NCBI GenBank assembly: GCA_002316315.1
Contig: DCDG01000044.1
Location: 1-56,655 of the forward strand
Source of the DNA: Candidatus Aminicenantes bacterium UBA1061
GTDB lineage: Bacteria; Acidobacteriota; Aminicenantia; Aminicenantales; Saccharicenantaceae
Length of the DNA: 56,655 nucleotides
Direction: 5' to 3'
The position numbers and the translations under genes are program-made. The first letter of the stretch is position 1. Every line of letters begins with the position of its first letter. Under the pieces are notes generated by a model. It was given only the letters and a program-made list of their open reading frames with translations. It ran no database searches and was not told where the DNA came from. Below, in pieces: positions 42,206-50,271 of the stretch.

Positions 42206-42225
42206 TATTGTAAATTAATACAATA
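42206..42225. promoter_or_regulatory. Operator-like inverted repeat before gapA
   Basis: TATTGTA (42206-42212) and TACAATA (42219-42225) form a perfect 7-base inverted repeat with a 6-base spacer. It lies just downstream of the predicted gapA start and upstream of the AAGGAGG site. Such a position fits a repressor site for central-carbon genes. It resembles a Rex-type site only in TTGT/ACAA and the spacing differs by two bases, so I do not name a regulator. Confidence 0.4.
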
Positions 42226-42240
42226 ACAAGGAGGTGTTTT

Positions 42241-43248
42241 ATGGCTATCCGGGTAGGAATAAACGGTTTTGGAAGAATTGGCAGAAATTTGCTCAGGGCT
42301 TCATTTAATGATCATGAGATTGAATATGTAGCCGTTAATGATATTACTGACGCCAAGACTCTGGCTCATTTGCTTAAATATGATTCAGTTCTAGGCGTTT
42401 TCAAGGAAGATATAAAAGCCACTGAGGATGCCATCATCCTTAATGGTAAGGAGATTAGGGTTCTGGCTGAAAAAGATGTCTCTAATCTGAAGTGGAAAGA
42501 CATGGGAGTTGAGGTGGTAGTAGAATCAACCGGTAAATACACCAAGCGTCCGGATACTATCAAGCATATAGAGATAGGCGGGGCTAAAAGAGTTGTTATT
42601 TCGGCTCCGGCTACTGACCCGGACATAACCATCGTCATGGGAGTTAACGAGAAAGATTATAATTCAGAGAAGCATCATCTGATCTCAAATGCTTCCTGCA
42701 CAACTAACTGTCTGGCACCGGTGATCAAGGTCATTCATGAAAAATATGGCATTGACAAGGCTTTTATGACTACTATCCATTCCTATACCAACGATCAGAA
42801 AATTCTTGATGCTCCTCATAAGGACTTGAGACGAGCCCGGGCGGCAGCTGTTTCCCAGATTCCAACCACAACCGGTGCAGCCAAAGCCATTGGACTGGTC
42901 ATGCCGGATCTGAAAGGCAAGATAGACGGTATCGCCATCCGCGTCCCAACCCCTAATGTCTCACTGGTTGATCTGGTAGCTCTGGTCAAAAAAGAAACCA
43001 CCGCTGAAGAAATTAATGAAGCTCTAAAGGCGGCAGCCAATGGCGAGTTAAAAGGTATTCTTGATTATACTGAAGAGCCTCTGGTCTCAGTTGATTTTAT
43101 GGCCAACCCCCACTCTTCCATTGTGGATGGACAGTCAACCAAAGTCATGGAAGGCAGCCTGGTCAAAGTTCTTGCCTGGTATGATAATGAATGGGGTTAT
43201 TCCTGCCGGCTGGTCGATCTTGTTAAGTATATCATGAAAACTAGATAA
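42241..43248 (+). CDS. gapA: Glyceraldehyde-3-phosphate dehydrogenase, type I
   Basis: GAPDH oxidises glyceraldehyde 3-phosphate to 1,3-bisphosphoglycerate. The 335-residue protein begins GINGFGRIGRN. It has the active-site SNASCTTNCLAP and the aspartate in VAVNDITD, which favours NAD over NADP. It ends with the WYDNEWGYSCR block. A strong AAGGAGG lies seven bases before the ATG. It heads the glycolytic operon gapA-pgk-tpiA, with an AT-rich promoter region and an inverted repeat upstream. Confidence 0.97.
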   Translation: MAIRVGINGFGRIGRNLLRASFNDHEIEYVAVNDITDAKTLAHLLKYDSVLGVFKEDIKATEDAIILNGKEIRVLAEKDVSNLKWKDMGVEVVVESTGKYTKRPDTIKHIEIGGAKRVVISAPATDPDITIVMGVNEKDYNSEKHHLISNASCTTNCLAPVIKVIHEKYGIDKAFMTTIHSYTNDQKILDAPHKDLRRARAAAVSQIPTTTGAAKAIGLVMPDLKGKIDGIAIRVPTPNVSLVDLVALVKKETTAEEINEALKAAANGELKGILDYTEEPLVSVDFMANPHSSIVDGQSTKVMEGSLVKVLAWYDNEWGYSCRLVDLVKYIMKTR

Positions 43249-43265
43249 TATAAGCGGAGGACAGA

Positions 43266-44444
43266 ATGAAATTTCTACAAGATATAAAGGTCAAGGGCAA
43301 GGCTGTTTTTCTAAGGGTGGATTTCAATGTTCCTCTGGATGAAAATCTCAAGATTAGAGACGAGACAAGAATTCAGGCTTCCCTACCGACCATAAAATAT
43401 CTGTTGGAAAATGGCGCCCGCCTGGTGGTGACTTCGCACCTGGGTCGTCCGAAGGGTCAGTTTAACCCAAAAATGAGCCTGAAACCGGTAGCTGAACGCC
43501 TGCGGGAGCTTTTAACGGAGACAACAGTCATCATGGCTCCCGATGTTATCGGTCCGGAAGTGGATCAGCTGAAGGCTAATTTAAAAGAAGGCGAATTGCT
43601 GCTTCTGGAAAATGTAAGATTTTATAAAGAAGAAACAGACAACGATCCCGGCTTTTCTGAAAAGCTGGCCGAAGGCTGCCAGGTCTTTGTCAATGATGCA
43701 TTCGGCTCCTGTCATCGGGCTCACGCTTCTGTCGTCGGGGTCGCCGCTTACATTCCAGAAAAGGCTGCTGGCTTTCTCCTTCAGAAGGAAGTCGAACATC
43801 TCAGCCGTATAACCCATAATCCGGAAAAACCCTATGTGGCCATTCTGGGTGGGGCCAAAATTGAAGATAAGATTCCTGTTCTCGAAAGTCTGGTCAATAA
43901 AGCTGATGTCATGCTGATTGGCGGGGCAATGGCTTATACTTTCATCAAGGCTCAGGGCCGCGGAGTCGGAAAATCCCTGGTGGAAGAAGATAAGCTGGAA
44001 ATTGCTGCTAGCATCATGAAGAAAGCTGAAGAAAAAGGAGTGAAGTTTATTCTTCCGCTTGACCATGTATTAACTTCAACCATTGATAGCCAGGAAATAG
44101 CCCTGGTGGCCGATTCTTATCCCCTGCCCGAGACTCTGATGGCGGTTGATATCGGGCCGAAAACTATTGCCGAGTATGAAAAATATATCAAATCGGCCAG
44201 AACCATTTTCTGGAACGGGCCACTCGGTGTCTTTGAGGTCAAGGCCTTTTCTAAAGGAACGGTGGAGATTGCCAGGGTGGTAGCCGACTCAGCCGCTTTT
44301 TCGGTAGTTGGCGGTGGTGATTCAATAGCCGCTATTCATCAGGCTGGTGTAGCTGACCGGATCAGCCACATCTCAACCGGTGGCGGAGCCTCACTCGAAT
44401 ATATTGCCTATGGGACACTGCCTGGCATTGAAGCTTTGAAATAA
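43266..44444 (+). CDS. pgk: Phosphoglycerate kinase
   Basis: PGK makes ATP from 1,3-bisphosphoglycerate in glycolysis. The 392-residue protein has FLRVDFNVPLDE and VTSHLGRPKG, then FGSCHRAHASVVGV, LGGAKIEDKIPV and the C-terminal VVGGGDSIAAIHQAG and STGGGASLEYI. Length is standard. It starts 17 bases after gapA with its own AGCGGAGG site, and tpiA follows, so the three lower-glycolysis enzymes share one transcript. Confidence 0.97.
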   Translation: MKFLQDIKVKGKAVFLRVDFNVPLDENLKIRDETRIQASLPTIKYLLENGARLVVTSHLGRPKGQFNPKMSLKPVAERLRELLTETTVIMAPDVIGPEVDQLKANLKEGELLLLENVRFYKEETDNDPGFSEKLAEGCQVFVNDAFGSCHRAHASVVGVAAYIPEKAAGFLLQKEVEHLSRITHNPEKPYVAILGGAKIEDKIPVLESLVNKADVMLIGGAMAYTFIKAQGRGVGKSLVEEDKLEIAASIMKKAEEKGVKFILPLDHVLTSTIDSQEIALVADSYPLPETLMAVDIGPKTIAEYEKYIKSARTIFWNGPLGVFEVKAFSKGTVEIARVVADSAAFSVVGGGDSIAAIHQAGVADRISHISTGGGASLEYIAYGTLPGIEALK

Positions 44445-44461
44445 GAATGGGAGTCAGGTTA

Positions 44462-45241
44462 ATGAGAGAATTGGTCAGACCGGTAGTCGCCGGCAACTGG
44501 AAAATGCATAAAACAATAAGTGAAGCCAGACAATTAGCAGCGGAAATTGTCAGCCAGGCACCAGCACTGACCATGGCAAGTATAATTCTGATTCCGCCTT
44601 TTACGGCTATTCAGGAAGTAAAAAAAACGGTCGGTGACAGTGGAATTCTGGTCGGTGGCCAGAATCTTTTCTGGGAGGAAGAAGGAGCTTTTACCGGTGA
44701 GATTTCTGCCCACCAGCTAAAGGAAGCAGGCTGTGATTTTGTTATCATTGGCCATTCCGAGAGAAGACAGTATTTCGGAGAAACAGATGAAACCGTTAGC
44801 CAGAAAGTCCTGGCTGCCAGGCGTCACGGACTTATTCCCATTGTCTGTGTCGGGGAAAATCTGGAAGAAAGGAAAAGTGGGAAAACACTTAAAAAAATAA
44901 AAGTCCAGTTGGAAAATAGCCTGTTTAGTCTGGCTGAGGAAGAATTTAAAATGGTTATCCTGGCTTATGAACCGATCTGGGCCATCGGTACCGGGCAGAA
45001 TGCTACCCCGGAACAAGCGGAGGAAGTTCATGGTTATATTCGCCAATTAATTGCCGACAGGTATAGTCAAGATCTATCATCGTGTGCTATAATCCTTTAC
45101 GGCGGGTCGGTTAAACCGGCTAATTCTTTTTCTTTGATAAAAGAAAAAGATATAAATGGATTTTTGGTCGGCGGTGCTTCTCTTAGTGCTGAGTCCTTTC
45201 TGAGCATAGTTAAAGAAGCTAACCGCGTAAATGAGGGTTAG
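44462..45241 (+). CDS. tpiA: Triosephosphate isomerase
   Basis: TPI interconverts dihydroxyacetone phosphate and glyceraldehyde 3-phosphate. The 259-residue protein has AGNWKMHKT (catalytic Lys), IIGHSERRQYF (catalytic His), AYEPIWAIGTG (catalytic Glu) and YGGSVKPANS. ATG 44462 has GGGAG eight bases upstream and gives the usual N-terminus. The ATG at 44447 would add five residues and sits two bases after the pgk stop. The next gene, secG, starts two bases after its stop codon. Confidence 0.96.
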   Translation: MRELVRPVVAGNWKMHKTISEARQLAAEIVSQAPALTMASIILIPPFTAIQEVKKTVGDSGILVGGQNLFWEEEGAFTGEISAHQLKEAGCDFVIIGHSERRQYFGETDETVSQKVLAARRHGLIPIVCVGENLEERKSGKTLKKIKVQLENSLFSLAEEEFKMVILAYEPIWAIGTGQNATPEQAEEVHGYIRQLIADRYSQDLSSCAIILYGGSVKPANSFSLIKEKDINGFLVGGASLSAESFLSIVKEANRVNEG

Positions 45242-45243
45242 AA

Positions 45244-45645
45244 GTGACAACTTTGTTGATTATTGTTCACGTTATCATTTGTATCGTGTTGATTCTGGCT
45301 GTCTTGCTCCAATCGGGCAAGGCGGCTGATCTGGCCGGTGCCTTCGGTGGAGCCGGTAGTCAGACTGCTTTCGGTCCCCGGAGCAGGCAGACTATCCTGA
45401 GCAAAATTACGACGGTTTGCGCCGTTTTATTTATGCTGACTTCCATTGGTTTGTGGATCTTATCAGGTAAAACCTCATCGGTGGCTAAGGATATTCCGGT
45501 TCAGCCGGCTGCAGCCGAAACCCAGAAGAAGACAGAAGAAAAGGCACCATCCAGTCAAACCCCTTCCGATGAGACAAATAAGGTAGCTACCCAGTCAGAA
45601 CAGACAAAAACAGATCAAGTACAGACGGATCAAACCAGAAAATAA
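45244..45645 (+). CDS. secG: Preprotein translocase subunit SecG
   Basis: SecG is a small partner of SecYE that helps SecA-driven export. The first ~75 residues show two membrane helices with LILAVLLQSGKAADLAGAFG and the GSQTAFGPRS motif between them. A low-complexity tail rich in Thr, Gln, Lys and Glu brings the total to 133 residues, longer than typical SecG. The start is a GTG with GAGGG six bases upstream. The tpiA-secG-tRNA-Leu order is a frequent bacterial arrangement. Confidence 0.93.
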   Translation: MTTLLIIVHVIICIVLILAVLLQSGKAADLAGAFGGAGSQTAFGPRSRQTILSKITTVCAVLFMLTSIGLWILSGKTSSVAKDIPVQPAAAETQKKTEEKAPSSQTPSDETNKVATQSEQTKTDQVQTDQTRK

Positions 45646-45660
45646 CCTATCAAGGCCTAT

Positions 45661-45748
45661 GCCGAAGTGGTGGAATTGGCAGACACGCTAGCTTGAGGGG
45701 CTAGTTCCCGCAAAAATGGGAGTAGGGGTTCGAGTCCCCTCTTCGGCA
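45661..45748 (+). tRNA. tRNA-Leu (GAG)
   Basis: The acceptor GCCGAAG pairs with CTTCGGC. The anticodon stem CTAGC/GCTAG encloses TTGAGGG, giving anticodon GAG. The long variable arm (TCCC with GGGA) marks a class II tRNA, and the T arm is AGGGG-TTCGAGT-CCCCT. The discriminator is A and the CCA end is not encoded. It lies 15 bases after secG. Confidence 0.95.
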
Positions 45749-45785
45749 TTTCTTTTTAAAACATAAATAATCAAAGATAACCAGG

Positions 45786-46226
45786 TCAGGCTAATTTAGC
45801 TACCCAGAGAGCCAGATCTGTTTCAGGCATAACTCCGGATGTCCGCCCTCGCTCGGTATTACGATGAAAAACAATAAGGGTAGGTACGGCCTGAATGCCG
45901 AATCCGGCAGCCAGTTCGGGATATTTATCAACATCAACTTTAATGACCATAATTTCTCCAGCCCGTCGTTGGGCCAGTCTGTCAAGAATGGGGGCCATCA
46001 TCTGACAGGGACGGCAGGATGGCGAAAAAAAATCAATCAGAACTGGAAGGCTTGATCTTGAAATCAGGTTATGGGCCTGGTCGGGGCTAACTTCGAGGAC
46101 ATCCCCAGGCCGGGGCAGGTGGTGATGGCACCTCCCACAGACAACTTTTTTCTCCTGAGCTCCCTCGGGATAATAATTGGTTTGTCCACAATTGGTGCAA
46201 CTGACTTTAACCTTTTTGTTTTCCAT
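45786..46226 (-). CDS. Thioredoxin with N-terminal zinc ribbon (TrxC-like)
   Basis: The 146-residue protein has an N-terminal zinc ribbon (C10-x2-C13 and C30-x2-C33), as in thioredoxin 2. A thioredoxin fold follows with VLIDFFSPSCRPCQMMAPIL and the cis-Pro motif AVPTLIVF. The active site reads S-C71-R-P-C74 instead of the usual W-C-G-P-C. Both cysteines are present, so disulfide exchange is possible but its redox potential may differ. A GAGGTG site precedes the ATG. It lies on its own between tRNA-Leu and hemW. Confidence 0.88.
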   Translation of the reverse strand: MENKKVKVSCTNCGQTNYYPEGAQEKKVVCGRCHHHLPRPGDVLEVSPDQAHNLISRSSLPVLIDFFSPSCRPCQMMAPILDRLAQRRAGEIMVIKVDVDKYPELAAGFGIQAVPTLIVFHRNTERGRTSGVMPETDLALWVAKLA

Positions 46227-46295
46227 TGTTCATTCACCTCAACTCTTTTCTATATTTTAATGGCGGAAGCAGCCAAAAACAAGAACAGACAGGAT

Positions 46296-47471
46296 TTAGA
46301 ATAAAAGTTCACTCAGGATCGAATTGGCAATCAAGAAACGGCCGGGTGGTATCCTGATGCTAGAAGCAGTTACCTCCAGGCAGCCGGCCTCGACCAGCTG
46401 GTGAATTTTATCTTCATAAAACATAAAATTTATTCCCGGATATTCTTTTTTTATTTGCGCGCGGTCAACTCCTGCCTTAAGACGCAGCCCGGACATGAGT
46501 TTCTCCTTTAAGGCGGCTTCCGGGCCCAAAACAAGATATTCAGCCAGATTCATCTGGCCCTGGAGAACAGCTTCAGACCAGAGCCTAAGGTCAGGAATAT
46601 TTTGCCAGCGGACAAAACCAAGATGAGAGGCAGCCGAAGGCCCGAAGCCAATAACCGGCTTATATTCCCAGTATTTCAGGTTATGCTGGCAAGCATAACC
46701 TGCCCTGGCATAGTTGGAGATCTCATACTGCTCATAACCCATCTCCAGCAGTAAGGTTTGATATTTCTCGTAAGTTTCAGCCATCTGGTCTTCAGCTATC
46801 GGGTTTTCTTCCCAGACTTTTTTAAATGGAACTTCATCCAGTTCCTCCAGCATATAAACAGCCAGATGCTCTGGCCCGGCAGCCTTTATCCCCTGCGTAT
46901 TAGCATCAAAGGCAGAGTCGTCTTCACCGGGAAGTCCAATCATCAGGTCAAGATTAATATTGGTCAGGCCGGCTTTTCTGGCTTGCACGACTGACTTAAG
47001 AATATCACCGACGGAATGAAGACGGCCAAGTGTCTTTAGAACTTTTTCAGAAAAAGACTGAGCCCCAAGACTCAGGCGGTTTATCCCGGTCTGCCTAAAC
47101 CCCGGAAGCTTCTCAGAATGGTCTCCCGGGTTAAATTCCAGGGTTATTTCTTCAAGACCACAGCAGAAATTTCTCTTCAAGCTGGATAACAAGACATCTA
47201 TTTCTTCCGGCATCAGACAGGAAGGAGTGCCGCCACCAAAATAGACTGTATCAATTTCTACAAGATCAGACATCTGCCCGGCCACCAGACTTATTTCTTT
47301 CAGGATGGCAGCCAGCCAGAGCTCATGGTCCTCGTAGTTGCCCTGGTAGCTATAAAAATGACAGTATGGGCATTTTTTCTGACAGATGGGGTAATGAAAA
47401 TAAATACCGACTTTAAGAGTTTTTTCATTTATTTTGATTTTCTCCTGAAGCTGGGAAGGGGCGATGATCAT
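46296..47471 (-). CDS. hemW: Radical SAM protein HemW (coproporphyrinogen oxidase-like)
   Basis: HemW is a heme-trafficking radical SAM protein that was long annotated as an oxygen-independent coproporphyrinogen oxidase. The 391-residue protein has C30-x3-C34-x2-C37 (CQKKCPYCHFYS), the GGGTPS motif (YFGGGTPSCL), EFNPGDHS and RLSLGAQSFSEKVL. The length matches HemW rather than the longer HemN, and no extended N-terminal arm is present. ATG 47471 is five bases after AGG; the GTG at 47477 overlaps that site. No ribosomal or heme genes are nearby. Confidence 0.88.
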   Translation of the reverse strand: MIIAPSQLQEKIKINEKTLKVGIYFHYPICQKKCPYCHFYSYQGNYEDHELWLAAILKEISLVAGQMSDLVEIDTVYFGGGTPSCLMPEEIDVLLSSLKRNFCCGLEEITLEFNPGDHSEKLPGFRQTGINRLSLGAQSFSEKVLKTLGRLHSVGDILKSVVQARKAGLTNINLDLMIGLPGEDDSAFDANTQGIKAAGPEHLAVYMLEELDEVPFKKVWEENPIAEDQMAETYEKYQTLLLEMGYEQYEISNYARAGYACQHNLKYWEYKPVIGFGPSAASHLGFVRWQNIPDLRLWSEAVLQGQMNLAEYLVLGPEAALKEKLMSGLRLKAGVDRAQIKKEYPGINFMFYEDKIHQLVEAGCLEVTASSIRIPPGRFLIANSILSELLF

Positions 47472-47519
47472 TTTCACCTGGGATTTAAAAACCGGGAAAG
47501 CTTAAGTTGACTGATAAAA

Positions 47520-47987
47520 TCAAACCTGGTGATAATATCCTATAATAGCATAATAAAGCGCCCGGTCAAAAAAGGTTACCAGCCGGTCATAAAGCTCGAG
47601 GGCCTGATAAAGATCAAGAGCGTTATCAAGCAGGCCTTCAGATTGGATCTTGTGCCAGACCTGCTTGCGCTCGAGGCAGAGAGACAGGAAAATTTCAGGT
47701 AGAGCAAATCCCTCTTCCCGCCTTTTCTGGCCGAGGGCAATCCAGTGATCCTTCATTTCCTTTGAATCCAGCTTATAAGAAATCCAGCGGCCGAGTTGAC
47801 TGTAAACCGCATAGGTGCGGTCATAAACCTCCTTTTCAGGAAAAGACTTATAGGTAGCCATATTGGGATTTTTCTTGACTTCTCGCAAATAGGCTAAAGC
47901 TAATTCCCGGGCATCTCTTTCTATTAACTCCACCAGTTTCCGGGAAAAAGGGCTCAGTTGGTTTTCCCTGGCCGTTGAATCATCCAT
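47520..47987 (-). CDS. RsbRD N-terminal-like sensor domain protein
   Basis: The 155-residue, all-helical protein resembles the globin-like RsbR N-terminal domain (LALAYLREVKKNPNMATY, GRWISYKLDSKEMKDHWIALG, FALPEIFLSLCLERKQVW). In stressosome proteins this domain senses signals before a STAS output domain, but no STAS domain follows here. AAAAGGAGG precedes the ATG. It sits near tRNA-Arg and a PAS/HD-GYP gene on the other strand. The family resemblance is by eye and the function is unknown. Confidence 0.65.
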   Translation of the reverse strand: MDDSTARENQLSPFSRKLVELIERDARELALAYLREVKKNPNMATYKSFPEKEVYDRTYAVYSQLGRWISYKLDSKEMKDHWIALGQKRREEGFALPEIFLSLCLERKQVWHKIQSEGLLDNALDLYQALELYDRLVTFFDRALYYAIIGYYHQV

Positions 47988-48065
47988 TTTCCCCTCCTTT
48001 TTTAAATCTAATGCTACCCCCTCCCCTTGTCAAATAATTAGACATTTTCTCTCTTGTGCAGGAAA

Positions 48066-48139
48066 TGCGCCCGGGGAGATTCGAACTCCCGGCCTCAGGA
48101 TTCGAAGTCCTTCGCTCTATCCAGCTGAGCTACGGGCGC
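48066..48139 (-). tRNA. tRNA-Arg (TCG)
   Basis: On the minus strand the acceptor GCGCCCG pairs with CGGGCGC. The D arm is GCTC-AGCTGGATA-GAGC. The anticodon loop CTTCGAA gives anticodon TCG, which reads CGA. One A-G mismatch sits at the top of the anticodon stem. The discriminator is A and no CCA is encoded. Confidence 0.93.
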
Positions 48140-48336
48140 GTTATTTTCATATTAGCTTACTTACCAGGCAACTGCAATTATTGAACCAGAATTCGTTTCT
48201 CCAGTCATTAAAAAGAATTTTACGCGGAGAGGATCAATTGACTGGTGGTCAAATAGGAATTACTACCCAATTACCATTCAAGCAGTTTTCTATGACAATT
48301 TTGAAAGATTTTATTTTTTTTTATCTTATTATTTAT

Positions 48337-48342
48337 TATAAT
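48337..48342 (+). promoter_or_regulatory. Possible -10 box of the PAS/HD-GYP gene
   Basis: A perfect TATAAT lies in a very AT-rich stretch (48299-48362) about 36 bases before the chosen ATG. No clear -35 box is seen at the right distance, and in such AT-rich DNA a TATAAT can occur by chance. Confidence 0.3.
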
Positions 48343-48378
48343 ATTATTAAACGTAATTAAAGCTCTGACCATTTGATA

Positions 48379-50202
48379 ATGGGGAGGTCTGGGCAAGAAA
48401 GAATTTCCCGAGTGAAATCAATTGAAAGGCAGAAGAAGAAGGTCAAAACAACAGGAATAGATTTGCCAAGTAAGGAAATATCTTTCCAGAAATGGTGGGA
48501 CCGTGTGCCTTTTGCCTGTTATCTTTTAAGCACAGCAGGAATTATCACCGATGTCAATCAAGCCGGGGCCAGAATACTAGGTTATGAACAAGAGGAGATG
48601 GTAGGCAGACCAATTTTCAGTTTTATTCTCCCCGAGGAGCGAGTTGAAGCAAAAAAGAGGTTTAAGCAAAAATTGGCTGGCCAGCCCGTGCCCAGAGTCA
48701 AAGACAGAATATATCTAAAAAAAGATGGCTCGAAAATTTATATGGCTAGAAATGACCGAATCGAGCGGGACAGGCAGGGGGAGCCGGTTAGTATTTGCAG
48801 TACGATGGTTGATATTACAGATTATAAGAAAATAGAGGCAGATTTAAAAGCTACCGAGGAGCGCTATAAAGACCTGGTAGAAAAAGCCGGAATTGCTATT
48901 CTCATTGATGATCGAAAGGGAAATGTTGTATATGCTAACAAAAGGTATGCTGAAATTTTCGGCTACTCAATCAAAGAGATAAAGAGCTTTTCAATTTTTT
49001 CCGTGGTTCACCCGGATGATTTAAAGAGAGTCAAGTCCTATCATCAGGGGCGATTCCTAGGTAAGAAAACGCCAGGCAGATTTGATTTTAAAGGAATCAA
49101 GAAAGATGGCTCTATTATTTATCTTGAGGTAGTCAGTACTCTCATAAAAAGAGATAAAACCGCAGTTGGAACACAATCTTATATGTGGGATATAACTGAG
49201 CAAAAAAAAACAGAAGCAGCCCTGCGGGAGAGCGAAGGGTTATACCGGTCAATTGTTGAGCATTCTCATGACGGGGTTTTATTGATAGATGAGAATTATA
49301 AGATTATCTACTCCAACAATGAACTGAATCGGAATTTGGATTACTCCCCTGATGAAATTCTGGGCCATGACTTCCGGGGCTTTCTGGATGAAGAAAGCCG
49401 GCTTCTGGTATCTGACCATTATATTCGAAGACAGAGGGGAGAAAAAGTTCCTTCCCGCTATGAATTTAATGTGGTCAGGAAGGATGGAGTCAAGCGAAGA
49501 GTTGAGATCAGCTCGGATGTGATCATCGACGAGTCTGGTAAAACGAGAACAGTGGCTCAACTCCTGGACATTACCGATCGCAAAAAAGCTGAAGAGCTAA
49601 ATCTGGAGATGATGAAGAACCTGCGAAGAGCGCTTGACAGCACCATCAATGTCATTGCTTTGACGGTTGAAGCCAGAGATCCGTTTACTTCCGGACACCA
49701 GCGGCGGGTGGCAGATTTAGCCCGGATGATCGCCACAGAAATGAGACTGCCCAAAGATTCCATTGAAGCTATCAGGTCAGCCGCTATAATCCATGATCTG
49801 GGCAAAATACATGTCCCGGCCGATATTCTCAACAAGCCCAGCAAACTAACTGAAGTGGAATTTAATTTCATTAAAGCTCACCCTCAAGTGGCCTACAATA
49901 TTCTTAAGGATATAGAATTCCCCTGGCCAGTCGCGGAAATCATCTACGAACATCATGAAAGATGGAATGGCTCAGGCTATCCTCGAGGCTTATCAGGCCA
50001 GGATATCCTGCTTGAAGCCAGAATTCTGGCGGTAGCTGATGTGGTTGAAGCCATGGCTTCTCACCGTCCATACAGGCCGCCGCTCGGCATTGACAAAGCC
50101 CTGGAAGAACTGGTTGAGAATAGAGACCAGCTTTACGACCCGGATGTGGTCGACGCTTGCCTGAGGGTCTTTACAGAGAAACACTATACTTTTAAGCCTT
50201 GA
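48379..50202 (+). CDS. PAS-PAS-PAS HD-GYP cyclic-di-GMP phosphodiesterase
   Basis: The 607-residue cytosolic protein has three PAS domains (about residues 30-140, 150-265 and 275-390). Examples are ITDVNQAGARILGYE, VVYANKRYAEIFGYS and IIYSNNELNRNLDYS. A complete HD-GYP domain follows (405-600) with IIHDLGKIHVPADIL, YEHHERWNGSGYPRGL and LAVADVVEAMASHRPYRP. Such domains hydrolyse c-di-GMP. No membrane segment or signal peptide is present, so it likely senses a cytosolic ligand. No ribosome site is obvious; the ATG at 48379 is two codons after a TTG at 48373. No GGDEF gene lies in the window. Confidence 0.9.
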   Translation: MGRSGQERISRVKSIERQKKKVKTTGIDLPSKEISFQKWWDRVPFACYLLSTAGIITDVNQAGARILGYEQEEMVGRPIFSFILPEERVEAKKRFKQKLAGQPVPRVKDRIYLKKDGSKIYMARNDRIERDRQGEPVSICSTMVDITDYKKIEADLKATEERYKDLVEKAGIAILIDDRKGNVVYANKRYAEIFGYSIKEIKSFSIFSVVHPDDLKRVKSYHQGRFLGKKTPGRFDFKGIKKDGSIIYLEVVSTLIKRDKTAVGTQSYMWDITEQKKTEAALRESEGLYRSIVEHSHDGVLLIDENYKIIYSNNELNRNLDYSPDEILGHDFRGFLDEESRLLVSDHYIRRQRGEKVPSRYEFNVVRKDGVKRRVEISSDVIIDESGKTRTVAQLLDITDRKKAEELNLEMMKNLRRALDSTINVIALTVEARDPFTSGHQRRVADLARMIATEMRLPKDSIEAIRSAAIIHDLGKIHVPADILNKPSKLTEVEFNFIKAHPQVAYNILKDIEFPWPVAEIIYEHHERWNGSGYPRGLSGQDILLEARILAVADVVEAMASHRPYRPPLGIDKALEELVENRDQLYDPDVVDACLRVFTEKHYTFKP

Positions 50203-50256
50203 AGCAAACTCTATAAATGTTATTTCAGGGAAGGTTATCTCAATTTCAAAAGGACT

Positions 50257-50271
50257 ATCTGCCTGGCAGAT
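50257..50271. terminator. Hairpin between convergent HD-GYP and sialidase-like genes
   Basis: ATCTGCC and GGCAGAT form a 15-base near-palindrome with a single central base. It lies between two converging genes and a short T run follows on each strand (AGTTTTT on plus, AGTCCTTTT on minus). It may terminate both transcripts. Confidence 0.4.

Noticed and set aside
42206..42225. Naming the inverted repeat before gapA a Rex site
   Set aside because: The TTGT/ACAA ends agree but the overall length is two bases short of the usual 18-base Rex site, so only a generic operator-like call is kept.
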